This document shows, one piece after another, positions 29,695 to 42,196 of a stretch of DNA of 64,000 nt (positions within the stretch are counted from its first letter, which is position 1; every line of letters starts with the position of its first letter). This DNA is from Shewanella electrica (GTDB lineage Bacteria; Pseudomonadota; Gammaproteobacteria; Enterobacterales; Shewanellaceae). Position numbers and translations under genes: made by a program. Location of the stretch: contig NZ_JAKOGG010000005.1 in NCBI RefSeq assembly GCF_022321485.1, positions 62,001 to 126,000 on the forward strand, written 5' to 3'. Below the pieces are notes generated by a model. That model was given only the letters and a program-made list of their open reading frames with translations. It searched no databases and was not told where the DNA came from.

Positions 29695-29789
29695 AATACG
29701 CGCCCTAATAAAGTCGGGCGATTGGCCATTTTTAAGAACAAACTGTTCGAGTCGGTCGCTATTAATGTTTGCTGTTCAATGGTTGTTAG

Positions 29790-30911
<1,122 letters not shown>

Positions 30912-30919
30912 AGGACGCA

Positions 30920-32934
<2,015 letters not shown>

Positions 32935-32955
32935 GCGTCACAGAACAAGACCTTG

Positions 32956-32983
32956 GGCGGGCACTTTTAGTGGCCGCCTTTTT
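32956..32983 (+). terminator. Rho-independent terminator after purB
   Basis: GGCGG-CAC / GTG-CCGCC stem with one mismatch, TTTTA loop and five T. Confidence 0.7.
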
Positions 32984-32999
32984 CATTGTAGGAAGAGAT

Positions 33000-34142
33000 A
33001 TGTACCAACTCACGCTGGATAAGCAGGATTTCCTTAACAACATCTGGCAGAAAAAGCCGATGATTTTCCGTCAAGCGTTTAAGAACTTCGCCGACCCAAT
33101 CGCGGCGGATGAACTGGCTGGCCTTGCTTGTGAAGAGGAAGTCGCATCACGTATCGTCGTTACCCAAAACGATGGTAAAGACTGGCAAGTCATCAACGGT
33201 CCGTTTGAAGATTACGACCAATACGGCGAAGAAAACTGGCAGCTGTTGGTACAAGCGGTTAACCATTGGTATCCAGACAGCCAACCTTTCGTGGAAGCGT
33301 TCCGCTTTCTGCCAGACTGGCGCTTTGACGATCTGATGGTGTCATTCGCCACGCCGGGCGGTGGCGTTGGCCCGCATATCGACCAATACGATGTGTTCAT
33401 TATTCAAGGCGAAGGCCGTCGCCGCTGGACCGTTGGCGACATCGGCAGCCATCAACAACGTGGTGGTAACCTCACCTCACCGTTGATTGAAAACTTCAGC
33501 CCAATTATTGACGACATTTTAGAGCCGGGCGACATGCTGTACATTCCGCCAGGATTCCCACACCAAGGCTTTACCCTGACGTTGGCCTTGTCGTACTCCA
33601 TCGGCTTCCGCGCGCCAAGTCAGCAGGAGTTGATGAGCCAAATGGCCGATTACCTGATTGATGAAAATATTGGTCATCGCCGTTTCACCTCCACTACCAA
33701 TGCTGCAGGCAAAGGTGTGGTGGCGCAAGAGCAGCAACTTGGCATGATGGCACTGATTAAACAGTTAACCGAAGATCCGCAATATTACCAAACCATGTTG
33801 GGTAAACTGCTAAGTCAAAACCGCTTTGAGTTGGACATCTGTGAAGGCGAACCCGTCAGCGCAGCAGAACTAACTGATGCGATTGAAGATGGTGCCGTGC
33901 TAAAACGCATCGGCGGCTTGAAAGTACTGTTGCTGGAAAACGATCTGCAACCCCGCTTGTTTATCAATGGCGAAGCCTTTGCCTTTGATGCGGCCGATGC
34001 CGAGTTAGCCAAGCAGTTGAGCGATCAAACTGAATTTAGTGGTGATGCACTGCAAGCCCTGCATCAATCCGCCAGCCTACAAGCACTGTTGCTTGAGCTG
34101 TTGAAAAAAGGTTGGTTCTATCTAGCTGATGCCAACGAGTAG
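33000..34142 (+). CDS. roxA: Ribosomal protein L16 arginine hydroxylase (RoxA/YcfD)
   Basis: A 380-residue JmjC-type Fe(II)/2-oxoglutarate oxygenase. In E. coli, YcfD hydroxylates an Arg of ribosomal protein L16. The iron ligands are visible in GPHIDQYDVF (HxD) and in FPHQGFT (second His); a C-terminal helical dimer/winged-helix region follows. I set the start at ATG 33000, after AGGAAGAG, because the ATG at 32970 lies within the preceding terminator. Follows purB; a terminator follows. Confidence 0.92.
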   Translation: MYQLTLDKQDFLNNIWQKKPMIFRQAFKNFADPIAADELAGLACEEEVASRIVVTQNDGKDWQVINGPFEDYDQYGEENWQLLVQAVNHWYPDSQPFVEAFRFLPDWRFDDLMVSFATPGGGVGPHIDQYDVFIIQGEGRRRWTVGDIGSHQQRGGNLTSPLIENFSPIIDDILEPGDMLYIPPGFPHQGFTLTLALSYSIGFRAPSQQELMSQMADYLIDENIGHRRFTSTTNAAGKGVVAQEQQLGMMALIKQLTEDPQYYQTMLGKLLSQNRFELDICEGEPVSAAELTDAIEDGAVLKRIGGLKVLLLENDLQPRLFINGEAFAFDAADAELAKQLSDQTEFSGDALQALHQSASLQALLLELLKKGWFYLADANE

Positions 34143-34167
34143 TTGGTTCAATGGCGCATCAGCTAAT

Positions 34168-34197
34168 AAAAAACCGCTCTCGTGAGCGGTTTTTTTT
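34168..34197. terminator. Bidirectional terminator between roxA and the peroxiredoxin gene
   Basis: AAAACCGCTC / GAGCGGTTTT stem with long A and T runs on both sides. Confidence 0.92.
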
Positions 34198-34214
34198 AAT
34201 CGACCAAATAACGC

Positions 34215-34820
34215 TTACAGGTTGTCAGCGTTTTCAGACAGGTAAGCAGCTACGCCGTCTGGGCTACCTTGCATACCTTTGTCGCCTTTGCTCCAACCAG
34301 CTGGGCAAACTTCGCCGTGCTCTTCGTGGAATTGCAGTGCGTCGATCATACGCAGCATTTCATCGATGTTACGACCCAGTGGCAGATCGTTCACTACTTG
34401 GTGACGAACTACGCCTTCTTTGTCGATCAGGAACGAACCACGGAAAGCTACGCCTGCTTCTGGGTGTTCAACATCGTATGCTTTGCAGATGTCGTGACGA
34501 GTGTCAGCAACCAAAGTGTATTTAACTGGGCCAATACCGCCTTTGTCTACTGGGGTGTTGCGCCATGCGTTGTGAGTGAATTGAGAGTCGATAGACACAC
34601 CAATAACTTCTACACCGCGTTTTTTGAACTCTTCCAGACGATGATCAAAAGCGATCAACTCAGAAGGACATACGAAAGTGAAGTCGAGTGGGTAGAAAAA
34701 AACCACCGCTGGTTTGCCTTTGATTGCCGCAGTCAGATTGAAGCTATCAACAATTTCACCTGAACCCAGCACAGCTGCCGCAGTAAAGTCGGGAGCCGGA
34801 CGGCCTACTAATACGCCCAT
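34215..34820 (-). CDS. 2-Cys peroxiredoxin (AhpC/Tsa family)
   Basis: A 201-residue thiol peroxidase that reduces hydrogen peroxide and organic hydroperoxides. The peroxidatic Cys is in TFVCPSE (about residue 51) and the resolving Cys in GEVCPAGW (about residue 172), as in typical 2-Cys (Prx1/AhpC) enzymes. The YF-type C-terminal motif of eukaryotic sensitive enzymes is replaced by SENADNL. No ahpF lies nearby, so the reductant is probably thioredoxin. Single gene; no convincing OxyR site seen upstream. Confidence 0.93.
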   Translation of the reverse strand: MGVLVGRPAPDFTAAAVLGSGEIVDSFNLTAAIKGKPAVVFFYPLDFTFVCPSELIAFDHRLEEFKKRGVEVIGVSIDSQFTHNAWRNTPVDKGGIGPVKYTLVADTRHDICKAYDVEHPEAGVAFRGSFLIDKEGVVRHQVVNDLPLGRNIDEMLRMIDALQFHEEHGEVCPAGWSKGDKGMQGSPDGVAAYLSENADNL

Positions 34821-35100
34821 TTTCTTTCCTCCATCTATGGATTGAGCAGTGAATAAAACATTCCGTTTTAACTACCCAAGCATTATAGGCGGTGGCCGCT
34901 AAGTAACAACCTATTTATGATCCATATCACTGTTTTTAGAGTGTTATTCAGACAAGTGATAACATTTGTCCCATGTAATCGATTGTGCCTTAAGCAACTC
35001 TGCGCTGCGGCTGTAACATATCCGTCACTTACGACTAGACAGCAGCCGTTCACTTGCCGACAATAGCCGTCCCCCATAAAGAACAACGATAAAACACAAT

Positions 35101-36420
35101 ATGAATGCTGTGGTGATTGCGGTCTGCCTGATGTTGGCAATGAGTATCGCGCGAATAAATGTGGTTATCGCCTTAACAGTCAGCGCTGTGGTCGCAGGTG
35201 TTGTTGGCGGTTTGAGTATTGACCAAACTGTGACGGCATTTAACGATGGCTTAGGTGGCGGCGCAAAAATAGCATTGAGCTATGCGCTGCTGGGCGCTTT
35301 TGCGGTAGCGTTATCACATTCAGGATTGACCAATTTGGTGTCATCCTCGGTGTTAAAATTTTTAGGCAAAGAACAGCAACAGCAAAGTAGTGGCATTGTG
35401 CGCTACGTGTTGATTGCCGCACTGGTTGCCATGTCGATCAGCTCGCAAAACATTTTGCCGATCCACATTGCCTTTATTCCAATTCTCATTCCACCGTTGC
35501 TACAACTGATGACCCGCTTGCAGCTGGATAGACGCTTAGTTGCTTGCTCGCTCACTTTTGGTCTAGTGACCACTTACATGGTGTTGCCTGTGGGGTTCGG
35601 CGGTATCTTCCTCAACGATATTTTGCTGACCAACCTCAATGAAAACGGCCTATCACTGACATCAGCCGATGTTCCCAGCGCCATGTTGATCCCTGCGATG
35701 GGCATGGTCTTGGGCTTATTAGTCGCAATATTTATCTCTTACCGTAAGCCACGCCAGTACCATGAATCCAAAGAGTTCACCGCTACCGTCGCAGCCAAGG
35801 TCAGCAAAAAAGATTTAGCCATCGCTATCCTCGCCATTGTGGCAACGTTAGCAGTGCAGCTACGCACTGACTCAATGATTTTTGGCGCGTTGGTCGGCTT
35901 TATCATCTTTAGTTTTTCTGGCGCATTGAAGCAGGTAGATAAAGATGACGTGTTTACCCGTGGCACCAAGATGATGGCCAGCATCGGCTTTATTATGATT
36001 GCCGCCAGTGGCTTTGCCGCAGTAGTGGATGCCACCGGCCAAGTGGCAACGTTAGTAAAGACTCTCGGTGAAGTGATTGGTGACAACAAAGGCTTGGCAG
36101 CATTTTTGATGTTGGTAGTGGGCTTGCTGATCACTATGGGCATCGGCTCGTCGTTTTCGACCATCCCGATTATTGCCACTATCTATGTCCCGTTGGCACT
36201 ACACTTTGGCTTTTCCAGCACCGCTGTTGTGGCGTTAGTGGGCACCGCAGCAGCCTTGGGCGATGCTGGCTCACCGGCATCCGATTCGACCCTTGGCCCA
36301 ACCGCAGGTTTGAACGTGGATGGACAGCATGACCATATTCGCGACAGCGTGATCCCCACTTTTATTCACTACAACATTCCGTTGCTAATTTTCGGCTGGA
36401 TTGCCGCCATGGTGCTGTAA
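35101..36420 (+). CDS. NhaC-superfamily Na+/H+ antiporter-like transporter
   Basis: A 439-residue membrane protein with about eleven or twelve helices. It has the N-terminal Na+/H+ antiporter 2 region (residues 1-85) and the larger antiporter family domain, including [39 protein letters not shown] and [17 protein letters not shown]. Members include putative Na+/H+ antiporters and amino-acid transporters (methionine has been proposed for one branch), so the substrate is open. The start at ATG 35101 lacks a strong Shine-Dalgarno. Single gene with a terminator after it. Confidence 0.82.
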   Translation: MNAVVIAVCLMLAMSIARINVVIALTVSAVVAGVVGGLSIDQTVTAFNDGLGGGAKIALSYALLGAFAVALSHSGLTNLVSSSVLKFLGKEQQQQSSGIVRYVLIAALVAMSISSQNILPIHIAFIPILIPPLLQLMTRLQLDRRLVACSLTFGLVTTYMVLPVGFGGIFLNDILLTNLNENGLSLTSADVPSAMLIPAMGMVLGLLVAIFISYRKPRQYHESKEFTATVAAKVSKKDLAIAILAIVATLAVQLRTDSMIFGALVGFIIFSFSGALKQVDKDDVFTRGTKMMASIGFIMIAASGFAAVVDATGQVATLVKTLGEVIGDNKGLAAFLMLVVGLLITMGIGSSFSTIPIIATIYVPLALHFGFSSTAVVALVGTAAALGDAGSPASDSTLGPTAGLNVDGQHDHIRDSVIPTFIHYNIPLLIFGWIAAMVL

Positions 36421-36444
36421 ACGCATGAGTGAATGTTAACCATT

Positions 36445-36470
36445 AAAAAAGCCCGCATTGCGGGCTTTTT
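36445..36470. terminator. Bidirectional terminator between the transporter gene and upp
   Basis: AAAAAGCCCGC / GCGGGCTTTTT stem with a 4-nt loop, between convergent genes. Confidence 0.92.
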
Positions 36471-36489
36471 CATTCATCCGAATGATAAA

Positions 36490-37116
36490 TTATTTGGTAC
36501 CGAAGATCTTGTCGCCCGCATCACCCAGCCCCGGCAGAATGTAACCGTGTTCATTCAAACAACGGTCGACAGAGGCACAATACAGCTCGATGTCAGGATG
36601 CGCAGCTTCCAACGCTTTGATGCCTTCTGGCGCGGCCACTAAGACCAAGGCTTTGATGTTGGTACAGCCACGAGCTTTGAGCAGATCAACAGTAGCAATC
36701 ATTGAGCCACCAGTAGCCAGCATTGGGTCAACCACCAATGCCAAACGCTCTTGCAAATCACTGGCAAATTTTTCGAAATATGGCACAGGCTCTAAAGTTT
36801 CTTCATCGCGGTACATACCGACCACGGAAATACGTGCACTTGGAATGTTTTCCAATACACCGTCCATCATCCCCAAACCAGCACGTAAAATGGGTACTAC
36901 GGTGACCTTTTTCCCTTTGATCTGATCAACTTCCACGGGACCATTCCAGCCATCAATGGTCACACGTTCTGTCACAAAATCCGCAGTTGCCTCGTAGGTT
37001 AACAAGTTGCCCACTTCAGACGCCAGTTCACGAAAACGTTTGGTGCTGATATCGCCTTCGCGCATCAAACCTATTTTGTGACGGACTAATGGGTGTTTAA
37101 CCTCAACAACTTTCAT
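36490..37116 (-). CDS. upp: Uracil phosphoribosyltransferase
   Basis: A 208-residue salvage enzyme making UMP from uracil and PRPP. It starts [19 protein letters not shown]. The PRPP loop is in [20 protein letters not shown], and the C-terminal uracil-binding segment [17 protein letters not shown] is intact. Divergent from purM, the same layout as E. coli upp/purMN. Confidence 0.98.
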   Translation of the reverse strand: MKVVEVKHPLVRHKIGLMREGDISTKRFRELASEVGNLLTYEATADFVTERVTIDGWNGPVEVDQIKGKKVTVVPILRAGLGMMDGVLENIPSARISVVGMYRDEETLEPVPYFEKFASDLQERLALVVDPMLATGGSMIATVDLLKARGCTNIKALVLVAAPEGIKALEAAHPDIELYCASVDRCLNEHGYILPGLGDAGDKIFGTK

Positions 37117-37358
37117 GGTAACTCTCCTGAACTATCTCGCGGGTTTGGCACAGACAAGCGTTGAAACTCGGCTGTGACAGGCAAATTTGTGCAAGTTTAG
37201 TAGATTTGACCTAAGTGGAAAACATAAAGTTTTGTTTATCAGTCAATTCGTGAGCCCTATCCGGTTAGGGATGCGCCACGTTTCGCTTTCGACCCCATCC
37301 TCAAGCTGATAGAATACCGCCGCATAATATTCATATACCCTGTACCCGAGAGGATCAA

Positions 37359-38396
37359 GTGAGTACTCCTACCCCACTGAGCTACAAAGACGCCGGTGTC
37401 GATATCGATGCGGGCAACGCCTTGGTTGATAACATCAAATCTGTTGTTAAGCGCACCCACCGCCCTGAAGTCATGGGGAATCTGGGGGGCTTCGGAGCCC
37501 TGTGCGAATTACCTACCAAATATAAACACCCTGTACTGGTATCAGGTACCGACGGTGTTGGCACTAAGCTGCGTTTAGCCATCGACTATAAAAAGCATGA
37601 CAGCGTAGGTATCGACTTGGTTGCCATGTGTGTGAACGATTTGATTGTTCAGGGTGCAGAACCGCTGTTTTTCCTCGATTATTACGCTACTGGTAAGCTG
37701 GACGTAGAAGCCGCAACTGCTGTAGTAACGGGTATAGGCGAAGGTTGTCATCAATCAGGCTGCGCCTTGATTGGTGGCGAAACTGCTGAAATGCCTGGCA
37801 TGTACGAAGGCGCTGATTACGACTTAGCGGGCTTCTGTGTGGGCGTGGTTGAAAAAGCAGACATCATCGACGGTTCAAAAGTGGCCGCTGGCGATGCACT
37901 GATTGCACTGGGTTCTTCTGGCCCGCACTCCAACGGCTATTCACTTATCCGTAAAGTGCTGGAAGTTAGCCAAGCTAACCCGCAACAAGATCTGGCTGGT
38001 AAGCCACTGATTGAACACCTGCTCGAACCCACCAAAATCTACGTGAAATCTGTGCTCGACCTGATCGAAAAACACGATATCCACGCACTGGCTCATATCA
38101 CTGGCGGCGGCTTCTGGGAAAATATCCCGCGTGTACTGCCTGACAATGCCAAAGCGGTTATCAAAGGTGATTCATGGCAATGGCCGGTGGTCTTTGACTG
38201 GTTGATGAGCGCTGGCAACATTGAAAAGTACGAAATGTACCGCACCTTCAACTGTGGTGTGGGTATGGTTATCGCCCTGCCAGCTGACCAAGTTGACGCC
38301 GCTATAGCCCTGCTAAACAGCCACGGTGAAAAAGCATGGCACATCGGCGCCATCGCCACTCGCGCTGATAACGAAGCGGCAGTGGAGATCATCTAA
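37359..38396 (+). CDS. purM: Phosphoribosylformylglycinamidine cyclo-ligase
   Basis: A 345-residue enzyme of purine synthesis (AIR synthetase). The start is GTG 37359 with GAGAGGAT upstream. Signature segments are [35 protein letters not shown] and [14 protein letters not shown]. Its stop overlaps the purN ATG by one base (TAATG), so the two are translated together. Confidence 0.98.
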   Translation: MSTPTPLSYKDAGVDIDAGNALVDNIKSVVKRTHRPEVMGNLGGFGALCELPTKYKHPVLVSGTDGVGTKLRLAIDYKKHDSVGIDLVAMCVNDLIVQGAEPLFFLDYYATGKLDVEAATAVVTGIGEGCHQSGCALIGGETAEMPGMYEGADYDLAGFCVGVVEKADIIDGSKVAAGDALIALGSSGPHSNGYSLIRKVLEVSQANPQQDLAGKPLIEHLLEPTKIYVKSVLDLIEKHDIHALAHITGGGFWENIPRVLPDNAKAVIKGDSWQWPVVFDWLMSAGNIEKYEMYRTFNCGVGMVIALPADQVDAAIALLNSHGEKAWHIGAIATRADNEAAVEII

Positions 38397-39037
38397 TGTC
38401 GAAATTGTGTCGCGTCGTGGTACTGATCTCTGGCAACGGCAGCAACCTGCAAGCCATTATTGACCAGAGCAGCAAAGCGCCTTATCAAGTTGTGGGTGTT
38501 ATCACAAATAAGGCTGACGCTTACGGTATTCAACGTGCAGCTGAGGCAGATATTGCGACAAGCACTGTGCTTGCCCAAACTGGTGAATCACGCGACCAAT
38601 ACGACCAACGCTTACAGCAAGCCATCGACAGCTATGAGCCTGATTTAATCGTGTTGGCTGGCTTTATGCGCATTTTGAGTGACGACTTGGTACAACGGTA
38701 TCAAGGTAAAATGCTCAATGTGCATCCATCACTGCTACCACGCTTTACTGGCTTAAATACCCACCAACGCGCCATTGATGCTGGTGACAGCGAACATGGC
38801 GCCAGTGTGCATTTTGTGGTGCAAGAGTTAGATGCCGGCCCGGTGATCCTACAAGCCAAAGTGCCAGTGTTTGATGATGACACCGCCGAGTTATTGGCCG
38901 CCCGCGTGCATGAGCAGGAACATGCCATTTACCCGCTAGTGGTCAAATGGTTCGCTGAAGGTCGCTTAACAATGACTGACGACGTAGCGCTACTTGATGG
39001 CAATCAACTCGCTGCCCATGGCTACGCTGCTGATTAA
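38396..39037 (+). CDS. purN: Phosphoribosylglycinamide formyltransferase
   Basis: A 213-residue enzyme that transfers a formyl group from 10-formyl-THF to GAR. VLISGNGSNLQAIID lies at the N-terminus; the active-site Asn/His are seen in MLNVHPSLLPRFTGLNTHQR, and Asp in QELDAGPVILQA. One-base overlap with purM. A terminator follows within 20 bp. Confidence 0.97.
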   Translation: MSKLCRVVVLISGNGSNLQAIIDQSSKAPYQVVGVITNKADAYGIQRAAEADIATSTVLAQTGESRDQYDQRLQQAIDSYEPDLIVLAGFMRILSDDLVQRYQGKMLNVHPSLLPRFTGLNTHQRAIDAGDSEHGASVHFVVQELDAGPVILQAKVPVFDDDTAELLAARVHEQEHAIYPLVVKWFAEGRLTMTDDVALLDGNQLAAHGYAAD

Positions 39038-39054
39038 ATTAAAGAAACATTCAT

Positions 39055-39082
39055 AAAAAGGAGCCTCGTGCTCCTTTTTTTA
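39055..39082 (+). terminator. Rho-independent terminator after purN
   Basis: AAAAAGGAGC / GCTCCTTTTT stem with a small loop and T run. Confidence 0.9.
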
Positions 39083-39182
39083 TGCGTGCTTTCATAGTTT
39101 AATAAAATAGTCGATTACACCATTGCAATTGTATGATAATTATCTTTGAATAGTGGCAGTTTATATAAACGATGAGATGGGC

Positions 39183-39941
39183 ATGAAAAATATTATCTGT
39201 GACATTGATGGCGTGCTGATGCACGACAACAAGCTGATCCCTGGCAGTGAGAAGTTTATCGCCCGGGTACTGGAACAAGGCAACCCACTAGTTGTACTGA
39301 CGAACAACCCTGCCCAAACCGGCAAAGACCTGCAGAACCGTTTAGCATCTGCTGGTTATCCATTAATTCCTGAAGAGTGTTTTTACAGCTCTGCTATGGC
39401 GACCGCTGCGTTCTTGAAACAGCAAGCAGGCACCACGGGTGCCAAAGCCTATGTGATTGGCGAAGGTGCGCTGACTCATGAACTGTATAACGCGGGCTTC
39501 ACCATTACCGACATCAACCCTGATTTTGTTATCGTTGGTGAAACTAAAACCTTTAACTGGGACATGATCCACAAAGCGGCGCGCTTTGTCGCAAACGGGG
39601 CGCGCTTTATTGCAACCAACCCAGACACTCACGGCCCTAACTACTCACCAGGTTGTGGTGCATTGTGTGCGCCAATTGAGGTGATTTCTGGCCGTAAGCC
39701 GTTCTTTGTGGGTAAACCAAGTTCATTGATCATTCGCTCAGCGTTGAATCATATGGGCGCTCATTCAGAAGATACCGTCATCATCGGTGACAATATGCGT
39801 ACCGACATTCTGGCGGGCTTCCAATCTGGGTTAGAAACCATTTTGGTGTTGAGTGGTGTCACCAAACCTGAAGATATTGAACGCGAACCCTTCCGGCCGA
39901 ACCACGTGTTCCGCTGTGCCGGCGAAATCGATATCGTTTAA
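39183..39941 (+). CDS. nagD: HAD-IIA phosphatase NagD
   Basis: A 252-residue HAD phosphatase, UMP phosphatase in E. coli. Close to E. coli NagD throughout: IICDIDGVLMHDN (catalytic Asp pair), LTNNPAQTGKDLQNR, VIGEGALTHELYNAGFTITD, FVANGARFIATNPDTHGP, and IGDNMRTDILAGFQSG. The start is ATG 39183 or ATG 39177; 39177 would align exactly with the E. coli N-terminus. Unlike E. coli, no nagB, nagA or nagC genes are adjacent. Confidence 0.93.
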   Translation: MKNIICDIDGVLMHDNKLIPGSEKFIARVLEQGNPLVVLTNNPAQTGKDLQNRLASAGYPLIPEECFYSSAMATAAFLKQQAGTTGAKAYVIGEGALTHELYNAGFTITDINPDFVIVGETKTFNWDMIHKAARFVANGARFIATNPDTHGPNYSPGCGALCAPIEVISGRKPFFVGKPSSLIIRSALNHMGAHSEDTVIIGDNMRTDILAGFQSGLETILVLSGVTKPEDIEREPFRPNHVFRCAGEIDIV

Positions 39942-39957
39942 CCCGCCTGACAACAAC

Positions 39958-39987
39958 AAACCCGCCGCTTTGGCGGGTTTGCTTTTT
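39958..39987 (+). terminator. Rho-independent terminator after nagD
   Basis: AAACCCGCC / GGCGGGTTT stem with a 5-nt loop, then GCTTTTT. Confidence 0.85.
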
Positions 39988-40089
39988 AAGCCCCTTAGAA
40001 ACACAAAGTAACATTCTATTCACAATCTCACATTGAATAGCTGCTACCATGCAGCCATTCAATCATTCGCCCAACATGCAGGACTTTTT

Positions 40090-41721
40090 ATGCGGTTATT
40101 GACGTCTTTAGGCACCGCGGTGTTACTCCTTGGTTGCCAACAAGCGCCCTCTCCTTCTCCTCTAGCAAACTTTGACGAACAGCTTTATCGGCAAGATCTC
40201 AAAACCTTATCTTCCGATGCATTCGAAGGCCGAGCGCCAATGACTCATGGCGAACAGATGACGCTCGATTACCTGAGCAACGCCTTTAAAGAGATGGGGC
40301 TAACACCCACTGTTGACGGTAGCTACTTACAAAAAGTACTGATGGTGAATTACGAAGCTGACGAGCAGCAACAAGTCACCTTAGCCGGACTGCCGCTACA
40401 ATACCGCAAGGACATTGTGCTCAACGCGCATAACAAAGTTGATCATGTCGCAATTGAAAATGCACCGCTAGTATTTGTGGGTTATGGCATTAATGCGCCC
40501 GAATACCAGTGGAACGATTATCAAGGGCTGGATATGCATGGCAAAATCGCCATCATCATGATTAATGATCCCGGCTTTGCTCAGCCAGAATCGGGTAAGT
40601 TCAACGGTAAAGCGATGACTTACTATGGCCGCTGGACCTACAAATATGAAGAAGCCAGCCGTCAAGGTGCTCTCGGTGCCATTATTATTCACGACACCGC
40701 ACCAGCCTCTTATCCTTGGTCGGTGGTGGAACATAGCTGGACCGGACCACAGCAAGATTTGGTCACTAAGCAAGATGATTACCGAGTAGCCGTTGAAGGT
40801 TGGATGACTCGCGATGCCGCACAAAAAGTGTTTGCAGCTTCGGGGTTAACCCTAGATACCGCTATGAAACGCGCGGCACATAAAGCCATTCAACTGCCAT
40901 TAGAACAAACGGCAAGTATCGCGTTCCGCAATAGTGTGTATTACGCCGACAGCTACAACGTAGTAGCAACGCTTGAAGGAACCAGTGCCAAAGACGAGCA
41001 TATATTGCTAACGGGTCATTGGGATCATTTAGGTAAAGATGACAACTTGGAAGGCGACCAGATTTTCAACGGTGCAATGGATAATGCCACTGGCGTCGCC
41101 GGAATATTGGCTATCGCCCGCCAGTTAAACGATGCCGCTAAAGCAGGTAAGCCACTAAAACGTTCAGTGACCTTTGTGGTCACCACCGGCGAAGAGCAAG
41201 GCCTGCTTGGCTCACGCTATTATGCTGACAATCCGATTTACCCATTAGCACAAACAGTGGGCGTGTTTAACCTCGACAGTACCAATATCTATGGTCGTAC
41301 CAAAGATGTCACCATTGTCGGTAAAGGCAAGTCAGAGCTAGAGCAGTATATTGAGCAAGCGGCTAAAATGCTGGGCCGCGAAGCCAAACCTGAGTCCCAC
41401 CCAGAAGCTGGCGGCTACTTTCGCTCAGATCACTTCAGTTTTGCCAAACTGGGGGTTCCCGCCGTATACGTTGCTGGTGGCAGCGAGCCAATAGATGCTA
41501 CAACTGCCGCTTACAAAGAACGCATGCAGCAAACCATGAACGGTTGCTATCACAACACTTGTGACGAATACCATGAAGATTGGGACCTTTCCGGCACCTT
41601 GGATGATTTGCAACTGCATTATCAGGCAATCCGCGCTTTGGGTGACAGTGACGCCAAACCGGGCTACTACCAAGGCACCGAGTTTTACTCACTTCGACCA
41701 GCCAGCGGCATTAAACTCTAA
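40090..41721 (+). CDS. M28 family zinc metallopeptidase, lipoprotein
   Basis: A 543-residue lipoprotein (signal with LLLGC, Cys at residue 16) of the M28 peptidase family, likely an aminopeptidase on the cell surface or in the periplasm. A protease-associated (PA) domain lies at about residues 100-260. Zinc ligands are seen in TGHWDHLG, MDNATGVAG, TTGEEQGLLGS, FNLDSTN and SDHFSFAKLG. The start at ATG 40090 has AGGA upstream and opens the signal peptide; the ATG at 40033 would block it. Single gene, with two hairpins after it. Confidence 0.9.
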   Translation: MRLLTSLGTAVLLLGCQQAPSPSPLANFDEQLYRQDLKTLSSDAFEGRAPMTHGEQMTLDYLSNAFKEMGLTPTVDGSYLQKVLMVNYEADEQQQVTLAGLPLQYRKDIVLNAHNKVDHVAIENAPLVFVGYGINAPEYQWNDYQGLDMHGKIAIIMINDPGFAQPESGKFNGKAMTYYGRWTYKYEEASRQGALGAIIIHDTAPASYPWSVVEHSWTGPQQDLVTKQDDYRVAVEGWMTRDAAQKVFAASGLTLDTAMKRAAHKAIQLPLEQTASIAFRNSVYYADSYNVVATLEGTSAKDEHILLTGHWDHLGKDDNLEGDQIFNGAMDNATGVAGILAIARQLNDAAKAGKPLKRSVTFVVTTGEEQGLLGSRYYADNPIYPLAQTVGVFNLDSTNIYGRTKDVTIVGKGKSELEQYIEQAAKMLGREAKPESHPEAGGYFRSDHFSFAKLGVPAVYVAGGSEPIDATTAAYKERMQQTMNGCYHNTCDEYHEDWDLSGTLDDLQLHYQAIRALGDSDAKPGYYQGTEFYSLRPASGIKL

Positions 41722-42196
41722 TCCGCAGGCTCAATAGAACAGTTGGGCTCTGCTATTGCCAACTGTTCTGGAGAGGTGCGAACAACTCTTCGCAACACGC
41801 TGGATTTGTAAGCCAAAACCGTCAGCTAACGCAGCAACGCGTTAGCTGACGAATCACCATAGGGCAACGCAGATTACGTACGGGACTTAATTCCACCTTT
41901 ACTCGCTCATTAAATAACCGATTAAAATTAAAGTGTTTTCTGGTCACATTTTTGTTGTACTGTGACACCATTACATTTTCACTAAAATCGCCCGCCCCAA
42001 TAAAACAAAAATAGAAACTCATCAGAAATTCGTTATATTTTTTGATGAATATTTATTTTTTAGCTTTTATTGATAAATTAGACACGCATAAAAAGCCAAT
42101 TTTGATCAACATAATATAAAAATTAACCTTGCTTTTTCAGCGTATGCTGGCAAAGTAACCTGCATATTGTTTTGTGATTGCCCGGAGTTTTTTCTT
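41722..42196. other. Intergenic region with two long hairpins before asnB
   Basis: A 475-bp gap. It holds an 11-bp perfect stem (AGAACAGTTGG 41736-41746 with CCAACTGTTCT 41759-41769) and a 13-bp perfect stem (41820-41832 with 41839-41851, 6-nt loop). Neither is followed by a T run. The last 250 bp are very AT-rich and probably carry the asnB promoter. I see no gene. Confidence 0.6.

Noticed and set aside
34151-34763. Two long open frames opposite the peroxiredoxin gene
   Set aside because: They are the antisense shadow of a highly expressed gene with biased codons; no ribosome site or homology signs.
34885-34925. OxyR-like ATAG/CTAT spacing upstream of the peroxiredoxin gene
   Set aside because: Only two of the four expected tetramers are present and their spacing is wrong.
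37273-37287. PurR-like box before purM
   Set aside because: Only the core CACGTTTCGC resembles half of the PurR consensus; the other half does not match, so I do not call it a site.
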